NCBI GenBank assembly: GCA_002914805.1
Contig: JXTB01000114.1
Location: 489,128-553,127 of the forward strand
Length of the DNA: 64,000 nucleotides
Direction: 5' to 3'
Source of the DNA: Parasponia andersonii
Lineage: Eukaryota > Streptophyta > Magnoliopsida > Rosales > Cannabaceae
Below, one piece after another: positions 1-12,131 of this stretch. Numbering within the stretch: position 1 is the first letter of the stretch; each line of letters starts with the position of its first letter. The position numbers and the translations under genes are program-made. The notes under the pieces are model-generated. The model was not told the origin of the DNA, made no database searches, and saw only the letters and a program-made list of their open reading frames with translations.

Positions 1-148
1 GTAAGCTATCTAACAAGTCTCACTTAACAAATCTTTCACAGAATCTAAACAATTTTGAACTTCTTTATGCAATTTTTCGTGGAAGTGGGACACCATTTTA
101 GAAGCATATATTAATTGATATTATGGGCTGATGTATTGATGTTTCCAG

Positions 149-1298
149 ATTACGGGGTTGACAAGTATGATATTGGATCTGGGTTTGGTCATTTCGGTGT
201 GGCAGTTGAGGATGTAAGTTATGATATAATATTTTGTTTGCAATGTTACGTCTTTCTATTTTTCTTCAAGCATCCAGTTATTGCACCTCTAGTCTCGTAG
301 TCATCGGCTGTCTTTTGGATTGTTGGTTTTAAGTGTTACTGTTGAGAATTCATTTATGTGCTACTGTTTAGGTTGCCAAGACTGTGGAACTCATAAAAGC
401 TAAGGGAGGCAAAGTAACCCGAGAACCTGGTCCTGTCAAAGGTGGCAGTACGGTTATTGCGTTTATTGAAGATCCTGATGGTTACAAGTTCGAACTTTTG
501 GAGAGAGGGCCTACACCTGAGCCCTTGTGTCAAGTAATGCTTCGCGTAGGAGATCTTGATCGTTCCATAAACTTTTATGAGAAGGTGAGGGTGAAACTTT
601 CAAAGAAAAATAGGGTATTACTGTTTAGAGTCGTGTTTCTTAGTATTTGGCACTTGTTTACTTAGGCATTTGGCATGGAGCTTCTACGGAAACGAGACAA
701 TCCTGAGTACAAGGTAACTCTTTTTTTTTTTTTCTTTTTTTCCTTCTATTGATCAGAAATTTGCTTTGTAATTGAATATTTGGAACATCTGTCGGAGATG
801 GGATCTGATAGAATTGTCCAGGACACCATAATAGGGCTTCTTTCATGTGAAGATGGATTAAAAGATGAGTGGAGGGAGATGACCATATCTCAATGTTATT
901 CTCAAGTGTCATACAGTACATGAACTGATGCTATATTTCGTTCTGTTTCTCCTTGCTTATATATTATTATTTGGTGATTCTATCTAGTATACTATAGCGA
1001 TGCTAGGGTACGGCCCTGAAGACAAAAGTGCTGTTCTGGAGTTGACATACAACTATGGTGTCACAGAATATGACAAGGGAAATGCGTATGCCCAGGTAGT
1101 TATTTGATCCCTCCTCATTTGATCCCGTTTTTTCCTGAATCCTTCGTCCATAATATGTTTTAACATAATTTCTTCTTGGTTGGGGTACACTATTTTTTTT
1201 CCATATTCATTTGTTTGTATTGTCTTGTTACTATTACGTGTTTGGTCGCCTTTGTTTTCTTGGTGTACTGTCACTATGCTTCTTCCATTTCTGTTGGA

Positions 1299-1333
<35 letters not shown>

Positions 1334-1849
1334 GAGTCACTAATTTTGGAGTCCTTTATTTATATAAACTTTTTCCCCTCAAATCATGACAGATAGCAAT
1401 AGGCACAGATGACGTCTACAAAACTGCAGAAGCAATTAAACTTGTTGGCGGGAAGGTTACCCGGGAACCTGGACCATTACCTGGCATTAACACCAAAATT
1501 ACTGCTTGCTTGGATCCTGACGGTTGGAAGTCGGTATGGCTCATGATTGTATTGAATACCTTTTTCTTTACGCACAAGATGATATATTTGCATCGATTTG
1601 TTCCGTTAATATTTAGTGCTCACTGGCTCAGTACCTTATCAGTGACTTAACTCTCATGCTTGACTACTTTCGGCTTTGGGGTTTAGCAAGTGATGGAGAC
1701 CTAGCAGCCTTTGTTGATTTTCCTTCTAAGCCGTAATCTTTACAACTTGGATTCACTTGGGTTAATACCTTTCTTAATCTTATTTCTACCTTCCCCATAC
1801 TTTGCAGGTTTTTGTAGATAATGTTGATTTCCTCAAGGAGTTGGAGTGA
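149..1849 (+). CDS. GLX1: Lactoylglutathione lyase (glyoxalase I), 3' part
   Basis: Exons 149-213, 372-584, 666-713, 988-1095, 1393-1533 and 1808-1849 join in phase into 204 C-terminal residues ending at TGA 1847-1849. The product isomerises the methylglyoxal-glutathione hemithioacetal to S-lactoylglutathione. Plant enzymes have two VOC-fold domains in one chain. The end of the first is visible here ([11 protein letters not shown], then DPDGYKFEL), followed by the complete second, which opens at [19 protein letters not shown], carries the metal-site glutamate in LELTYNYGV, continues through [12 protein letters not shown] and DPDGWKS and ends FLKELE. The gene is cut at its 5' end: bases 1-148 read as intron, and the window begins with a good donor, GTAAGC. 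All visible introns are GT-AG. It may be plastid-targeted, but the N-terminus that would show this is missing. Family assignment is very secure. Confidence 0.95.
1302..1334. repeat. (TC)n(AC)n microsatellite in a GLX1 intron
   Basis: A CT run passes directly into an AC run about 60 bases before the acceptor of the fifth visible exon. It is intronic, near the polypyrimidine region. Length variation is likely; any effect on splicing is a guess. Confidence 0.85.
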
Positions 1850-3497
1850 TATACAGCAGTGTTTAGCACAAGAAAGCTTGCAAAATGAAATGGAGGCTTG
1901 GATACAAAGAAATTATTTAGAAGCGCTTCCCAGTTGCCAGTTGAACCATTAGCAGCCATTTTGTAGATAATATTACAATAATGAATGAGTATAACAACAG
2001 CCATTGTAACAAAAGTATTGGCATTAGCTTTCCAGCTTATCCTTTTATGTAGTTTGAGATAATTATTTATCTTTTTAAATTTTTTTCAGAGGAGTAAATA
2101 TGTTTGATTGTTTCTGCTCATTTTTTACGCTTGTACTTATGTGTGGCGTCTAGGAAGATTGTGGAGTTGAGGCATTTGAGTTGGTGGAGGTCTGGTGGTG
2201 ATTCTATTTCTAGACATAAGGATAAATAACAGAGAGAATGAGAAACATGCACGTTTTTCATGGACATGTTTTATTTGGTGAAAATAGGGGCAAATGTTCC
2301 TCTTTTTTCCTAGAGAGAGAGAGGGCACTGATGGGATTTCTATTCGACGAGCTACGTGCCATTATGGAACAAGCCACATCAAGTTCCGAGTGATGAACTC
2401 ACATGTCGTTTTTAGCTAAACGACAACAAAATTAAATGACAGACGACATTCGTTTTCTTTAAGCCACGACGTTTTTCTGAAAAATTCCTCATTTCTGTTT
2501 CTCATTTTTCCTTTTCACTCTATTTGATTTGTGTTGATTTTTTTTTTTTCCAGATTTCCCATAAAAAATGTATACAGATTGTGTCATTATGGTACAAAAG
2601 AGTTTTAAAACTTTGCGATATTTAGTTCAACTTCATAAATATCCATTTTTTCAGTTTTGACTTTTGTGGAAAGAATGACATGTGGCAATATTTGTCACCA
2701 CTTTCTTAGAAATAATACATTCACCTTTCACTTCAGGAAGAAAGTGACACGACCTACATCAGTAATAGAAAATTCTAAACACAAAATTTAATTCAAATAG
2801 GAAAAAAAAAGAATAATAATAATTCTTTCTAACTGTTCGTTGATTTTCCAAAAAAAAAAAAGGAAGAATTTGCTTAAGAAGAGGTTAGAAGTTTGCTCGG
2901 CTGCTCAAAGTCTTTTTATGATGATCATTTTAATTTGATAGGGAATTAGGGTTAATTATAAAGAAAGCAAATATCAGATATCATTATTTTCTGAATATTA
3001 TGTGATGCCGAATTTCGATATAATTTTTTTTTGGTCAAAGAAATTTCCTTCAATTGCTTTAGTTGTTTGATTGAAGGGAACTTATGCGAGAAATTAAGAA
3101 ATAAAAAACAATGAATTTTTCTCTCTCTTTTTTTTTTTTTGGTTTTGTGACAAATAGGTTAATATTATAATAATTATATAATCCACAATAATAAATTAGT
3201 TAAGTTAAAATTTCGACTAAAATAGTATAACCTGTATAATTCGTGAGTCATTAGTGTAACTAATTCATATATTTCGTGAGCTATTACTGTAATTAATTCA
3301 TATAATTTTAAGTGATTGCCAAAAAATGGATATTTCTGAAACAATAAGAAATAAATTTTAAACGGGAAAAGTGGGAATCTAAAAATTAAAAATTTTAAAA
3401 ATGAAAAACAAAAAGACTAATTAAATTCAACGGCTAACAGTCCCTAATATATATATATATATATATATCTTCAACAGCTCAACATGTAAACGATGTT
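1850..3497. other. GLX1 3' flank and AT-rich intergenic DNA
   Basis: The first few hundred bases are presumably the GLX1 3' UTR. The rest is AT-rich with poly-A/T runs and an (AT)n tract near 3449-3470. A short imperfect direct repeat built on the core TCGTGAG...TAATTCATA lies at about 3233-3300. No open frame here resembles a known protein. Confidence 0.6.
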
Positions 3498-3519
3498 AAA
3501 CCCTAAGCCTAAACCCTTT
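3498..3519 (+). promoter_or_regulatory. Telo-box-like element upstream of the Bin3-type gene
   Basis: AAACCCTAA at 3498-3506 is followed at once by TAAACCC. It lies about 150 bases before the ATG at 3651 and just after an (AT)n tract. Telo-boxes near transcription starts are known from plant genes for RNA and protein biosynthesis, which suits an RNA-modifying enzyme. Its function here is inferred. Confidence 0.5.
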
Positions 3520-3650
3520 CTAAGACGCACAACAAAAAGTTGCAGAGGACCTTTTGTGTATCCTCTCCCTCAACCCCCTAAGGATACACAGTACACACCT
3601 TCTTCTTCCACCGAGTTCCGTTTCAGAAAATATAGCGAATAGAGAGAAGT

Positions 3651-6233
3651 ATGGAAGCGGAGAAGAGGAAGGGCGAAGAGAAATGCACACAAAAAATTGA
3701 ACAGAAAAAGAAAAAACGCAAGGATCTATTCCCTTACGGCAACTACAAAAACTACTACGGCTATCGTGTAATTCTCAATTTTGAACTTCAATTCTTTTAT
3801 CTTTCTGTTTTCTGTACTTTGTTTTACAATTCTCGCTAGTATGTTTCTACGTGGGTTTTGTTCTGTGTCCGGTTTTCAGCTCAGGACTGCTGCGTCTTTT
3901 TTGTTTGTTTTTTTTCGGAGCTTTGGAACTATGGAGTGGAGGGGTTTAGGTTGGAAAATATTGACGACCCAATAGACCCTTTAACCCTTCTTTTCTGTTT
4001 CGGGGAATTTTACTTATTGGTTGGTTAGCTGGGCAAATATGTCCAATTGGATCTACTTGGGAGAATTAGTATATGAGAGTTCTTTTGGGTATAGATGTAG
4101 TTGCTCTCTTTCTCTCGGAAGGTTTTGTAGGAGTATTTAGTATGAGTATTCTTTCGAGGGTCCTAAATGTTGTGAAAAATAATGTTTAGTTGTTTTCTTA
4201 TTATGTTCCAGGTAGGTCAGGACATGGAGGAAGATCCTAGACTAAAGGTTATGAAGAAAGAATGGTTTGAAGGCAAGGATTGTCTCGATGTGGGCTGCAA
4301 CAATGGGAGTATAACTATCCAGATTGGTACTTATTTCCTTCAACTGGAGTAGTCGTTAGTTTTGAATTTATGAGATTAGCCATTGAGGTCATTGGGAAAG
4401 AATACTATATGGTTTTTAACAATTATTTATTCTCATTTTTCACGTTCATTTTATAATTTTGTTTGTCTACAGCGAAAAGGTTTCAATGCCAGAGCATTCT
4501 TGGAGTAGACATTGATTCTAGTAAGACTCTAATCAACTGTAACATTCGTTGGTGAAAGGGTTCGATGAAAATTAAGTCAGCCCATTATCTCTCTTTGTTT
4601 TCGTAATACAGCATCATATCATTTATTATTCACTCACATTCTTGTTTCAGAGAAACGAAAAAGAAAGAAAGGCATTCACTCGAGTCAACCTAGTACTTAG
4701 GCTGAAGTTTCCATTTTTATATTCAGGTTTACGGAACTGTTGTCATTAACCATAACTCTTTTTTCTGCAAGATCGAATTGAAGATGCATACTGGCACCTC
4801 AGAAAATTCGTGAAAATGGAACAGGGAAAGGCTTCCAAATCTAAGGCTTCAGAAAATGCAAATGGTTTAGGGACTAACATTGCTGCATCATCAGATATCG
4901 AGACAAAACAGACCTTGAGGAATTGTTCTTCTCAGGAAAAAGATCTATCTGACATAGTATCTTTCCGGCAAGAAAATTTTGTCCAAAGTCGACGTCCTCC
5001 GGAGAAACACTATGATACAATTCTTTGGCAAGTTCTTCCTTACAGTGCATATTAATAAAACATGCATGCTTTATAGAATATCCTAAAGTTTGGGAACCTT
5101 TTTTTTCTTGTTAACCTTCTGATTGAAACTTCCCGTGCGTGTGAGGAATTATAAAACCATTTGCAAGTATTTTCTGTTGCTTGACCCTATTATGATGCTG
5201 TACCTGTTTGGTAATCAGTTTACTTTCACACAATGCAGTTTAAGTGTCACGAAGTGGATTCATCTGAACTGGGGTGATGATGGATTAATTACATTATTTT
5301 CAAAGATCTGGAGACTGCTTAATCCGGTATCCTTTGCCTTCCATACTTTTTTTTTTTTTTTTTTTGGAATCAACTAATGGGAGTTCACTCAAGGATAGTA
5401 ATTAGGTCCAGAATTTTCTTTGTTATCTGAAATGGCTATGGAGAAATATTCATTAATTGTTTTATTTTTCCAAACAGGGTGGCATTTTTGTGCTGGAACC
5501 GCAGCCTTGGAAATCATATGACAACAATCGTACTGTGTCTGAGGTAATAATACTTGTGCACCCATAGGTTATGCGTCTATTCAACAGTGTTAGGCGTGGT
5601 TATAACCAGAACTTGAAAAAGAAATCAAACTTTTGTAGAAGAGTTTCCAGAACGATGCTTTGACTGATCAATAACATATAGAGACCAAAGTTATAAATGC
5701 AGTGTAAACAGCATATTGGAAGATCCAGAAATCCTAAAATTTGTGGCCCCTTGTATTCATGTCAACTAGTTAGTTAGTAGGAGGATAGTAGTAGACCAGC
5801 TAACCGGAACAAAAGGCCAATGGAAATATAACATCTTTTGTTTTTGCCTTCTAACATTTCTACTAATTGAGAGGTTATTCTCTGCGTAGGTTCACTTCTG
5901 GCCTAATGCCATGTTTTGTACACTTTTTGCAGACAACTGCAGAAAATTTTAAGAAGATTATTTTCCGTCCAGAATGTTTTCAAGATTTACTCCTCGACAA
6001 GGTATGTCCTAATTGTGATCTAATAGTCTCTTGAAGTTCAAGTTCAGCTGAATGGGACCATAGACGTCTTTTCATAAGGTGATTATTATTTTAGAAATGG
6101 TGAAAATATGCAAGATTCTGATGTTTTGAGTGAAATTTTGCAGATTGGATTCAGAACGGTGGAGGATGTAACTTCTAGCTTGTCAGGCAGCAAAACTGGA
6201 TTCAACAGACCAATTTTTGTGTTCCGCAAATGA
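3651..6233 (+). CDS. Bin3/MePCE-family RNA methyltransferase
   Basis: Eight exons (3651-3767, 4212-4326, 4473-4520, 4772-5027, 5239-5326, 5478-5543, 5933-6001, 6144-6233) give 282 residues. The start is the first ATG after the telo-box, opening a lysine-rich N-terminus. Family marks are [13 protein letters not shown] at about residues 28-40, a SAM-binding motif I DVGCNNGS, the acidic loop GVDID, and the Bin3 hallmark [16 protein letters not shown] followed by [11 protein letters not shown]. The family transfers methyl groups to RNA, for example to the 5' gamma-phosphate of Pol III small nuclear RNAs (MePCE). Which RNA the plant enzyme uses is not shown by the sequence. Exon 4 holds a low-complexity linker between the SAM fold and the Bin3 hallmark. 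The fourth intron uses a GC donor (5028-5029); only that choice restores the hallmark in frame. Nearest described relative by memory: Arabidopsis At5g51130-type proteins. Confidence 0.93.
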
Positions 6234-7131
6234 CTGACCTAGTTAACCATTATTGCATAATTCGACTATTACAATTTACGACAGACTGGAAGGGAGTACA
6301 TAAAATTTTGGACGATGCGCCACTGACAGGTTCTTTTGTTTGTACATTGAACACCTCTCATCTCATCATGTCCTTAAAGTTAAGATGAAACAGGCAGGCC
6401 TTTACTTAATTGTTGCATTGTGTCAAAGTCTTGCATACTGATTTTGTTGATCAGTTTATGCGTACTTATGTTAACCAATATACACAAGGAATTATAATTA
6501 TCAAAAAAAAAATATATATAACTTGTTTTACTCCTATAAATTATGAGGGCTCCGACGAACTTGAATCCACCCCAAGAAAATTGCACGGCTCGAAGCCAGC
6601 ACCACACCCGGCATAGTCCGGTTGATGACTGAATTGTTTAGGGATTGATTGGTTTTGGATTTTTTTTTTCCGAATTTGTCTATTTTTGGACTGGAGTTAT
6701 ACATTTTCAAGATCATGATTTGGTTCTTAGAATTCAAATTTTAGGAATAAAACGAAATAAGTAAAATAACGTCTTTTTTCCTCTCTCAAAGACGAATCCC
6801 CCTCCCTCTGAGTCAGTCATCTTCTTCCCCATCCCCCCCTTTCTCCTCCACGAGGCCTACAGTTTAGACCCGTCTTATCCTTCGTGGCCGGTTGTTTGAA
6901 CTTGTCACAGGGCGGCAGCAAGTGCATTCTTGTCATTATAATATCTCCAGACATATTTATGATCACACCTTTTCGAATTCCTAGTTTGATTTTTCTAAGT
7001 ATGCTACAAGTGAATACAAAAGCATTTGAGAGAGAAGAGAGTCACTAATAGAAAATTAGAAATGATATGTTGGAGAATAAGATCTGGTAGGTGCAATTAA
7101 AAGTCCATGGGGGACGATATTATTTAAAATA
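6234..7131. other. 3' flank of the Bin3-type gene, no further gene seen
   Basis: The first part is probably 3' UTR. The rest holds homopolymer runs and a pyrimidine-rich stretch at about 6775-6850. Short open frames on both strands here have no recognisable similarity. Confidence 0.5.
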
Positions 7132-7199
7132 CGAAATTCAATGTAATAAAGAAGTTCTTAATCATCGAAATTCAATGTAATAAAGAAGTTCTTAATCAT
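7132..7199. repeat. Exact 34-bp tandem duplication
   Basis: Bases 7132-7165 and 7166-7199 are identical by eye and directly adjacent. The unit starts CGAAATTCAATG and ends TTCTTAATCAT. No third copy follows. Confidence 0.9.
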
Positions 7200-7479
7200 G
7201 TTATCTAATGCTCCATTTGTGGTATCTGAACCGTACTGAACATTTGTAATACATCAACTAAAAAAAATGACCATAGTACATTTATGTATTTCTAATAAAT
7301 TTCCAAAAGATGAGATAATTTTTATGTTAGTTCTATACTCTACTGATTTTTCGTGAAATTTTTCTGTGTTTTAAAATCTCTTTCATTCATTTCTGTAACT
7401 TATTCAAAATTTCCATCGATTTAGATATTTTCTTAAATTTGTACAATGAAATCCAAAGCCATACTCAAACTAATTTGAT

Positions 7480-7543
7480 GGCTATATCATAAAAAAAGAA
7501 GATAAAAACTAGGCTATATCATAAAAAAAGAAGATAAAAACTA
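7480..7543. repeat. Exact 32-bp tandem duplication
   Basis: Bases 7480-7511 and 7512-7543 are identical by eye; the unit starts GGCTATATCAT. The sequence just after it, AGTTCTTAATCAT, repeats the end of the duplication at 7132-7199, so the two events may share history. Confidence 0.9.
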
Positions 7544-7744
7544 GTTCTTAATCATATTTTTATTTTAGAACTGTCTAAAGTCTATACAGAAAGAAGATAG
7601 ACAAATAAGCATAATAGTTATTGTCCAAATAAGCATTATTACTTTCGACAACAAATTTGCAGCTGAGTTTAAATTCTTAAGAACATAACTCTAAAACTAG
7701 TAGTCTGAAAAAGATGGACAATAAAGATTAACAAAAGCAAAGAA

Positions 7745-8262
7745 AGACACAAAAGATATCCAATCCAACTGAGGAGAACCAGAGGATAGAGAGCCTTGAT
7801 AAGGTTTGCTACATAACATCAGAGCTAACCCATAGTCTAGTCCAATTTCGCGATACTGCTAAACATTCTGTCTCAAGAGCATTATTTGCCAATATTTGGT
7901 GAAGGAGTGGAATCTCTTCCCCGCGTCTCTGAAATAGCTGCCAGACTCGTTACACCATCAATGATAGACGGATACGTAATCACTTGTAAACAACCTTGCT
8001 CTGGGTTCAAGAAATAACTTGATCCTGTTACCCAACGTCTCATCAATTAATGTATTCTGCCCCTTGCTTCATATCAATATAGCTTTGGAACACACTAAAC
8101 CTGAATCTCAACAAGCTCTTTTTGCTACTTGGAAGCACACCATTATTTCTTGGGTTCCAAATTGCATCCAGAGTACAAGCCATGCATATAAGTAATAAAA
8201 TAATCTCCTTCTTGCGACTGAACCAGTCCAAAAATCTAGGCCACAAACTACTTTATATCCTT
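7745..8262 (-). pseudogene. Decayed non-LTR retroelement fragment (RNase H-like region)
   Basis: On the minus strand an open stretch at 8043-8246 contains RFLDWFSRKKEIILL and DAIWNPRNN, a pattern typical of the region before the RNase H-like domain in plant LINE polyproteins. Further along the same strand, pieces such as SYFRDAGKRFHSFTKY resemble the RNase H-like core, but in another frame and separated by stops. No poly-A tail or 5' end is evident. I read it as an old truncated LINE relic; the similarity is recalled, not searched. Confidence 0.45.
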
Positions 8263-8611
8263 ATTTTCACAACTTTCAACTTAGACTGGCCATGCTCCCT
8301 CTAACTACAATATTCTAGCAACTATACATCGAATGTACAATTCATCCACATCATCCACAAATCAAAATGAGCAAAGCATATTCCGTATTTAGAACTCCAT
8401 TTAACTTCATTTTAGTTAGCCTTCTAAACAAATAACTTTAGACATTCATGGAGCGTAGCCTTTCATTTGTTTCTATAAAACCCCTTCCCTATGAAAATGT
8501 TGATGTTGGTCTTGCAAATATGCTTATTTTACAGTGGGAGAACCATTCTTAGACCCTTTTCCAAATTAGCACATCAGGTCTCGGGACATGCAAAATTTTT
8601 ACTCTCGTTAA

Positions 8612-9571
8612 GGCTATGCTTGGTAGAGATCGGGAAAGAGAACGAGAGGGATGTAGAGAATGTAGAGAACGAAGAGGAAAAGTATGCTTGTATGGTAAGT
8701 AGAAAGGAAAATAAATTTATTTATTTTAAAAAAATTATTTTACTCTCAATATAATGAGTTTAAAAAATTAGTATGCAAAGTTAATTTAGTAAGACATTAA
8801 GATTCCTCCAAAGGCATTACGCTAAAAAGAAAGTATACTAATGATAAATTTAGCTTAACATGTCAAATTATAATGCACTTTTTGAGTTTTGCTTCAACGT
8901 ATACATGTTAAAAGAAATTATATTTGGAATTTTAAACATTAGTTTTGTATATAAAAGATCTTTTTTCTATTATTAACTCTATTATTTTATCATCTAATTA
9001 TTAACTTCATCTGTCAATTTAGAATTACTTGTATTCCACGTAAATGAACAAACTATTTAGTGTAAAAAAAATGTAAATAAAATTTTATTCTCCTATTAAT
9101 TCTAATCGATTGTATTTTAGTAAGAATAAACTTCTGAATAAAATTTAATGAATATTGTATATAAATACTTTGAACTTTGATAATATTGTAAAACATATGA
9201 ATAATTTACATCTAAAAGTGGCAATATTGTAAATAAATTTATATACTAAAATTTAACGTATACTATTCTTTGTGCTATATTTGGCATAAATGCTAAAAAC
9301 TATGCCAAATATAGCACACCATTAGAGATATATTTTTCAACAAATGCTAAAACTTAGCATTATTGTGACATTTAATATGTACATTAGAGATGCTCTGAGT
9401 TTACTTCTTTTATTAGCTAAAGTTTTTTCTATTCCCCAAAATTTTGTGGGTCCTACATCATTTTTTCTCTTTTTTTTTCCCTCCCATTTTCTCTTCCTCT
9501 CCCTTTTTCTTCCTACCAAAATTTCTCTCATACCCTTTCCTTTCTCCCTTTTTCCTTAACCAAACATAGCC
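8612..9571. mobile_element. Harbinger/Tourist-type non-autonomous element (MITE-like)
   Basis: The ends are inverted copies: GGCTATGCTTGG at the left and CCAAACATAGCC at the right. Both are flanked by the trinucleotide TAA (8609-8611 and 9572-9574), the 3-bp TWA target duplication of PIF/Harbinger elements. The interior (about 960 bp) is AT-rich, purine-rich at the left and pyrimidine-rich at the right, and codes for nothing recognisable. Confidence 0.65.
9271..9318. repeat. Perfect 18-bp inverted repeat inside the MITE
   Basis: TGTGCTATATTTGGCATA (9271-9288) and its exact reverse complement (9301-9318) enclose a 12-base loop. The arms are perfect but short for a microRNA precursor. It may be the remnant of a smaller element nested in the MITE. 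Confidence 0.85.
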
Positions 9572-9599
9572 TAAATCATTAACAACATTAGTTTATGGT

Positions 9600-10128
9600 T
9601 AAGGCTGATAATTTGTGATACGACAATACGACTTGAAACTTATATAGAATTAATAAGTTTGGGTTTGCCTTAAATAAGTTTGAGTCAAAATCAGGTTGAA
9701 CTTGTGGACTCATTTATTAAACCCGTTAACTTGTTTATGACCTATAAAATATTTATTATTTTTAAAACTTTATTATGTACATATATTGAGATTTTATGTG
9801 GTTTCAATTTATTTTTTGTAAATATTAGTATCTTAAGGTCATAAAATGTATATGAATTTATGTTAAATGTGTTAAAAATATATGTTTTAACTAATTTGGA
9901 TTAAGCAGGTTAACGGGTTGTGTCGGGTTTGACTTGACCTAACTATGACTCAATTTGGATAAATAGGTTATATGAGTCATATCGGGTCAACCCGTTTATA
10001 AGTTGATTGTCTTCGGGTTAGAATTTCTTATACGGTTATTAAATAGGTCAGGTTCGAGTTGAGGTATATGTTGTCTTAGACATTGACATGACACAAACAC
10101 GACTTGCTGACACGAATTATTATCCCTA
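9600..10128. mobile_element. Non-autonomous hAT-like element
   Basis: Imperfect terminal inverted repeats start TAAGGCTGATAATTTGTG at the left and read TAGGGATAATAATTCGTG from the right end inward. Flanking octamers TTTATGGT and TTTAGGGC match at 6 of 8 positions, fitting a worn 8-bp hAT target duplication. Its subterminal text (GTTTGGGTTTG, TCAGGTTGA, AACCCGTTAAC) parallels that of the transposase-bearing element at 14478-20835, suggesting a deletion derivative of a related family. Confidence 0.5.
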
Positions 10129-10130
10129 TT

Positions 10131-10525
10131 TAGGGCTGACAATTCGTATTATCGTGTCATATTCGAGTAAACATGATTATAACACAACATGATAACATCT
10201 CAATCTAAACACGAAAAGATTAATAAACGCGTTGAAAGCCTAAATTCAAATATAACATAATTAATATATGTGTCACACATCATGACTAATGTAAACCCTT
10301 TAATAAATATGACGTGTATCTAATTATGACTATTTTGGCATAATTATGCACTACTTAGGGAAAACATATGTAAATATAATTAAAAGTAAATAAAATTACA
10401 TTAAAATGATCAAAATGTTAAATGTGTTATATTTGTAATGTGTTGACACGAACGTGGCTCTTTTAAGTAGGTTAACTCAAAATCTACTTGTTTATTTCAT
10501 GTTGAGGAGAAAATTTTCAGCTCTA
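10131..10525. mobile_element. Second small hAT-like element abutting the first
   Basis: The left end TAGGGCTGACAATT is mirrored at the right by the complement of TAGAGCTGAAAATT. It begins three bases after the previous element. The 8-bp flanks do not match convincingly, so the exact ends are approximate. Confidence 0.4.
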
Positions 10526-11079
10526 ACTACTATCAAATAATAATCGGATATAGTTAATAAATCTACGACGGACTAAATTGGCCTAATTAGTCCATTTGTT
10601 GGAAGATTAAAGGAATATCCATCAATCGCTGATATCATGCATGTTAGATAATCGGGCGTACAAGTACTTATGACACATATGAACATGTATAATTTTGGTT
10701 GATAGCCACTTGAATTGACCATAAATTTGCAATATAGTCTTTGAAAGGTTTGTTTGCAATCAGGTCTTTGATTTTACAAAACAATGGCAATTAACCCAAA
10801 TCCATTAATAATTGTTATATTTTTAATGAAATTTCATAAGGCATTTTGAAGGGTAATGTTTATAAATCATTGCATCCAATGTATTGAAGGTAATGTTTTG
10901 ATGGGAATTAAATTTTTTAAAAAGTAATATTTTAAGTTAATTCAAAATTAAATAAGATTAATTCTAAACTACTCAAAAACAATTAAGTTCAAGAAAGTTA
11001 ACTGAATTTAAATTACTTAATAATTAAAAAAATAAATATATTAAAAATAGAAAATACACAAACAAAAACATATACTGCC

Positions 11080-11195
11080 TAGAAAGGGTGGTCCTCCTCA
11101 CAACAAGGCCCGTATATGTTACTTCTCGAGGACATATTCACCGAGAAAGGGTGGTCCTCCTCGCAACAAAGCCCTTCATGTTACTAGTTTCTTTA
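11080..11195. repeat. Two direct copies, 62-bp period
   Basis: A segment starting GAGAAAGGGTGGTCCTCC (first base differing in the first copy) begins at about 11080 and again at about 11142, each followed by AACAAGGCCC or AACAAAGCCC and then ATGTTACT. The GC content is clearly higher than the surroundings. No coding potential was recognised. Confidence 0.6.
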
Positions 11196-11199
11196 AAGC

Positions 11200-12131
11200 T
11201 TGACGATCATTAGCATATGAGGGATTACTTGCCCCTGTTTTGTTAATTCGTGGATATGATTGTAACATTTTTGTTTTAAGGACCACATTGCCAATTAACA
11301 ACAAATTTAAAGGGAAACATGCCAAAATCCCACGTAAGTTTACTTGTTCAATCCAAAGTTGCTATCAATAGGATAAGACATGACTTATTTTGCTAGTTCC
11401 ATATAACTATCCGTAAATTTTTTTTTTTGTTTTAAAAAATGTGGTACTTAACGATTTTGAATTTCTTATTATTCGTGTGGAAGGAGCCAAGTCGTTGCAT
11501 TGCAATATTAGTCCTAAGCACGATATTCTCCATATTTCTCCCTCAACTCCCTCCGCGTCCCAGCTAAGCCACACTCATGTCACGCCATGCCTTCCTCTCC
11601 CGCTCTTCTCACGTCAACATTTATGATACTTATGTACTATCATCAAAATCAACTCGACATTATTTTTTGTTTACTTTTTTTGTCTACTATATAATATTTT
11701 TAAAATTTGAATAATTTGAATATGTCTCACATAGCACTCCCCAGAGAAAATATCACACGAGTGTAAACTCAAAATTAGTGGTGAATTAACACTGTACGAT
11801 TAATCTTGGCCGTCCATTAGAGGGGTTCCACTGTAAGCATAGATCCCAAATGCCTCATGATCTAGCAACAATATCTTTCCATGATAATATATGCCCAAAA
11901 ATACAACTAGCTTAAACTCACCAACTACATCAAGGATATGCATTTCCTCGCTTAAAAATAGACCAGAAAATTGCACCAGACTTTTATTATTGTCACTTCA
12001 ACGGTTCGAGTAGTTTCTTAGGAATATTATCAAGAAGTAGTAGGACGAAGTCAATATGTTCGAAAATAGAAAATTAAATCGTGAGACGAAGTTTGTCGTT
12101 GGAGGGCATATTTGCTAATCATAAGTTGAGC
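11200..12131. other. Upstream region of the XTH gene
   Basis: AT-rich non-coding DNA. A small open frame at 11441-11626 has no family similarity. The last few hundred bases presumably hold the XTH promoter. Confidence 0.4.

Noticed and set aside
9271..9318. Candidate microRNA precursor
   Set aside because: Arms are only 18 bases with a 12-base loop, and it is embedded in a MITE; a terminal-repeat origin is simpler.
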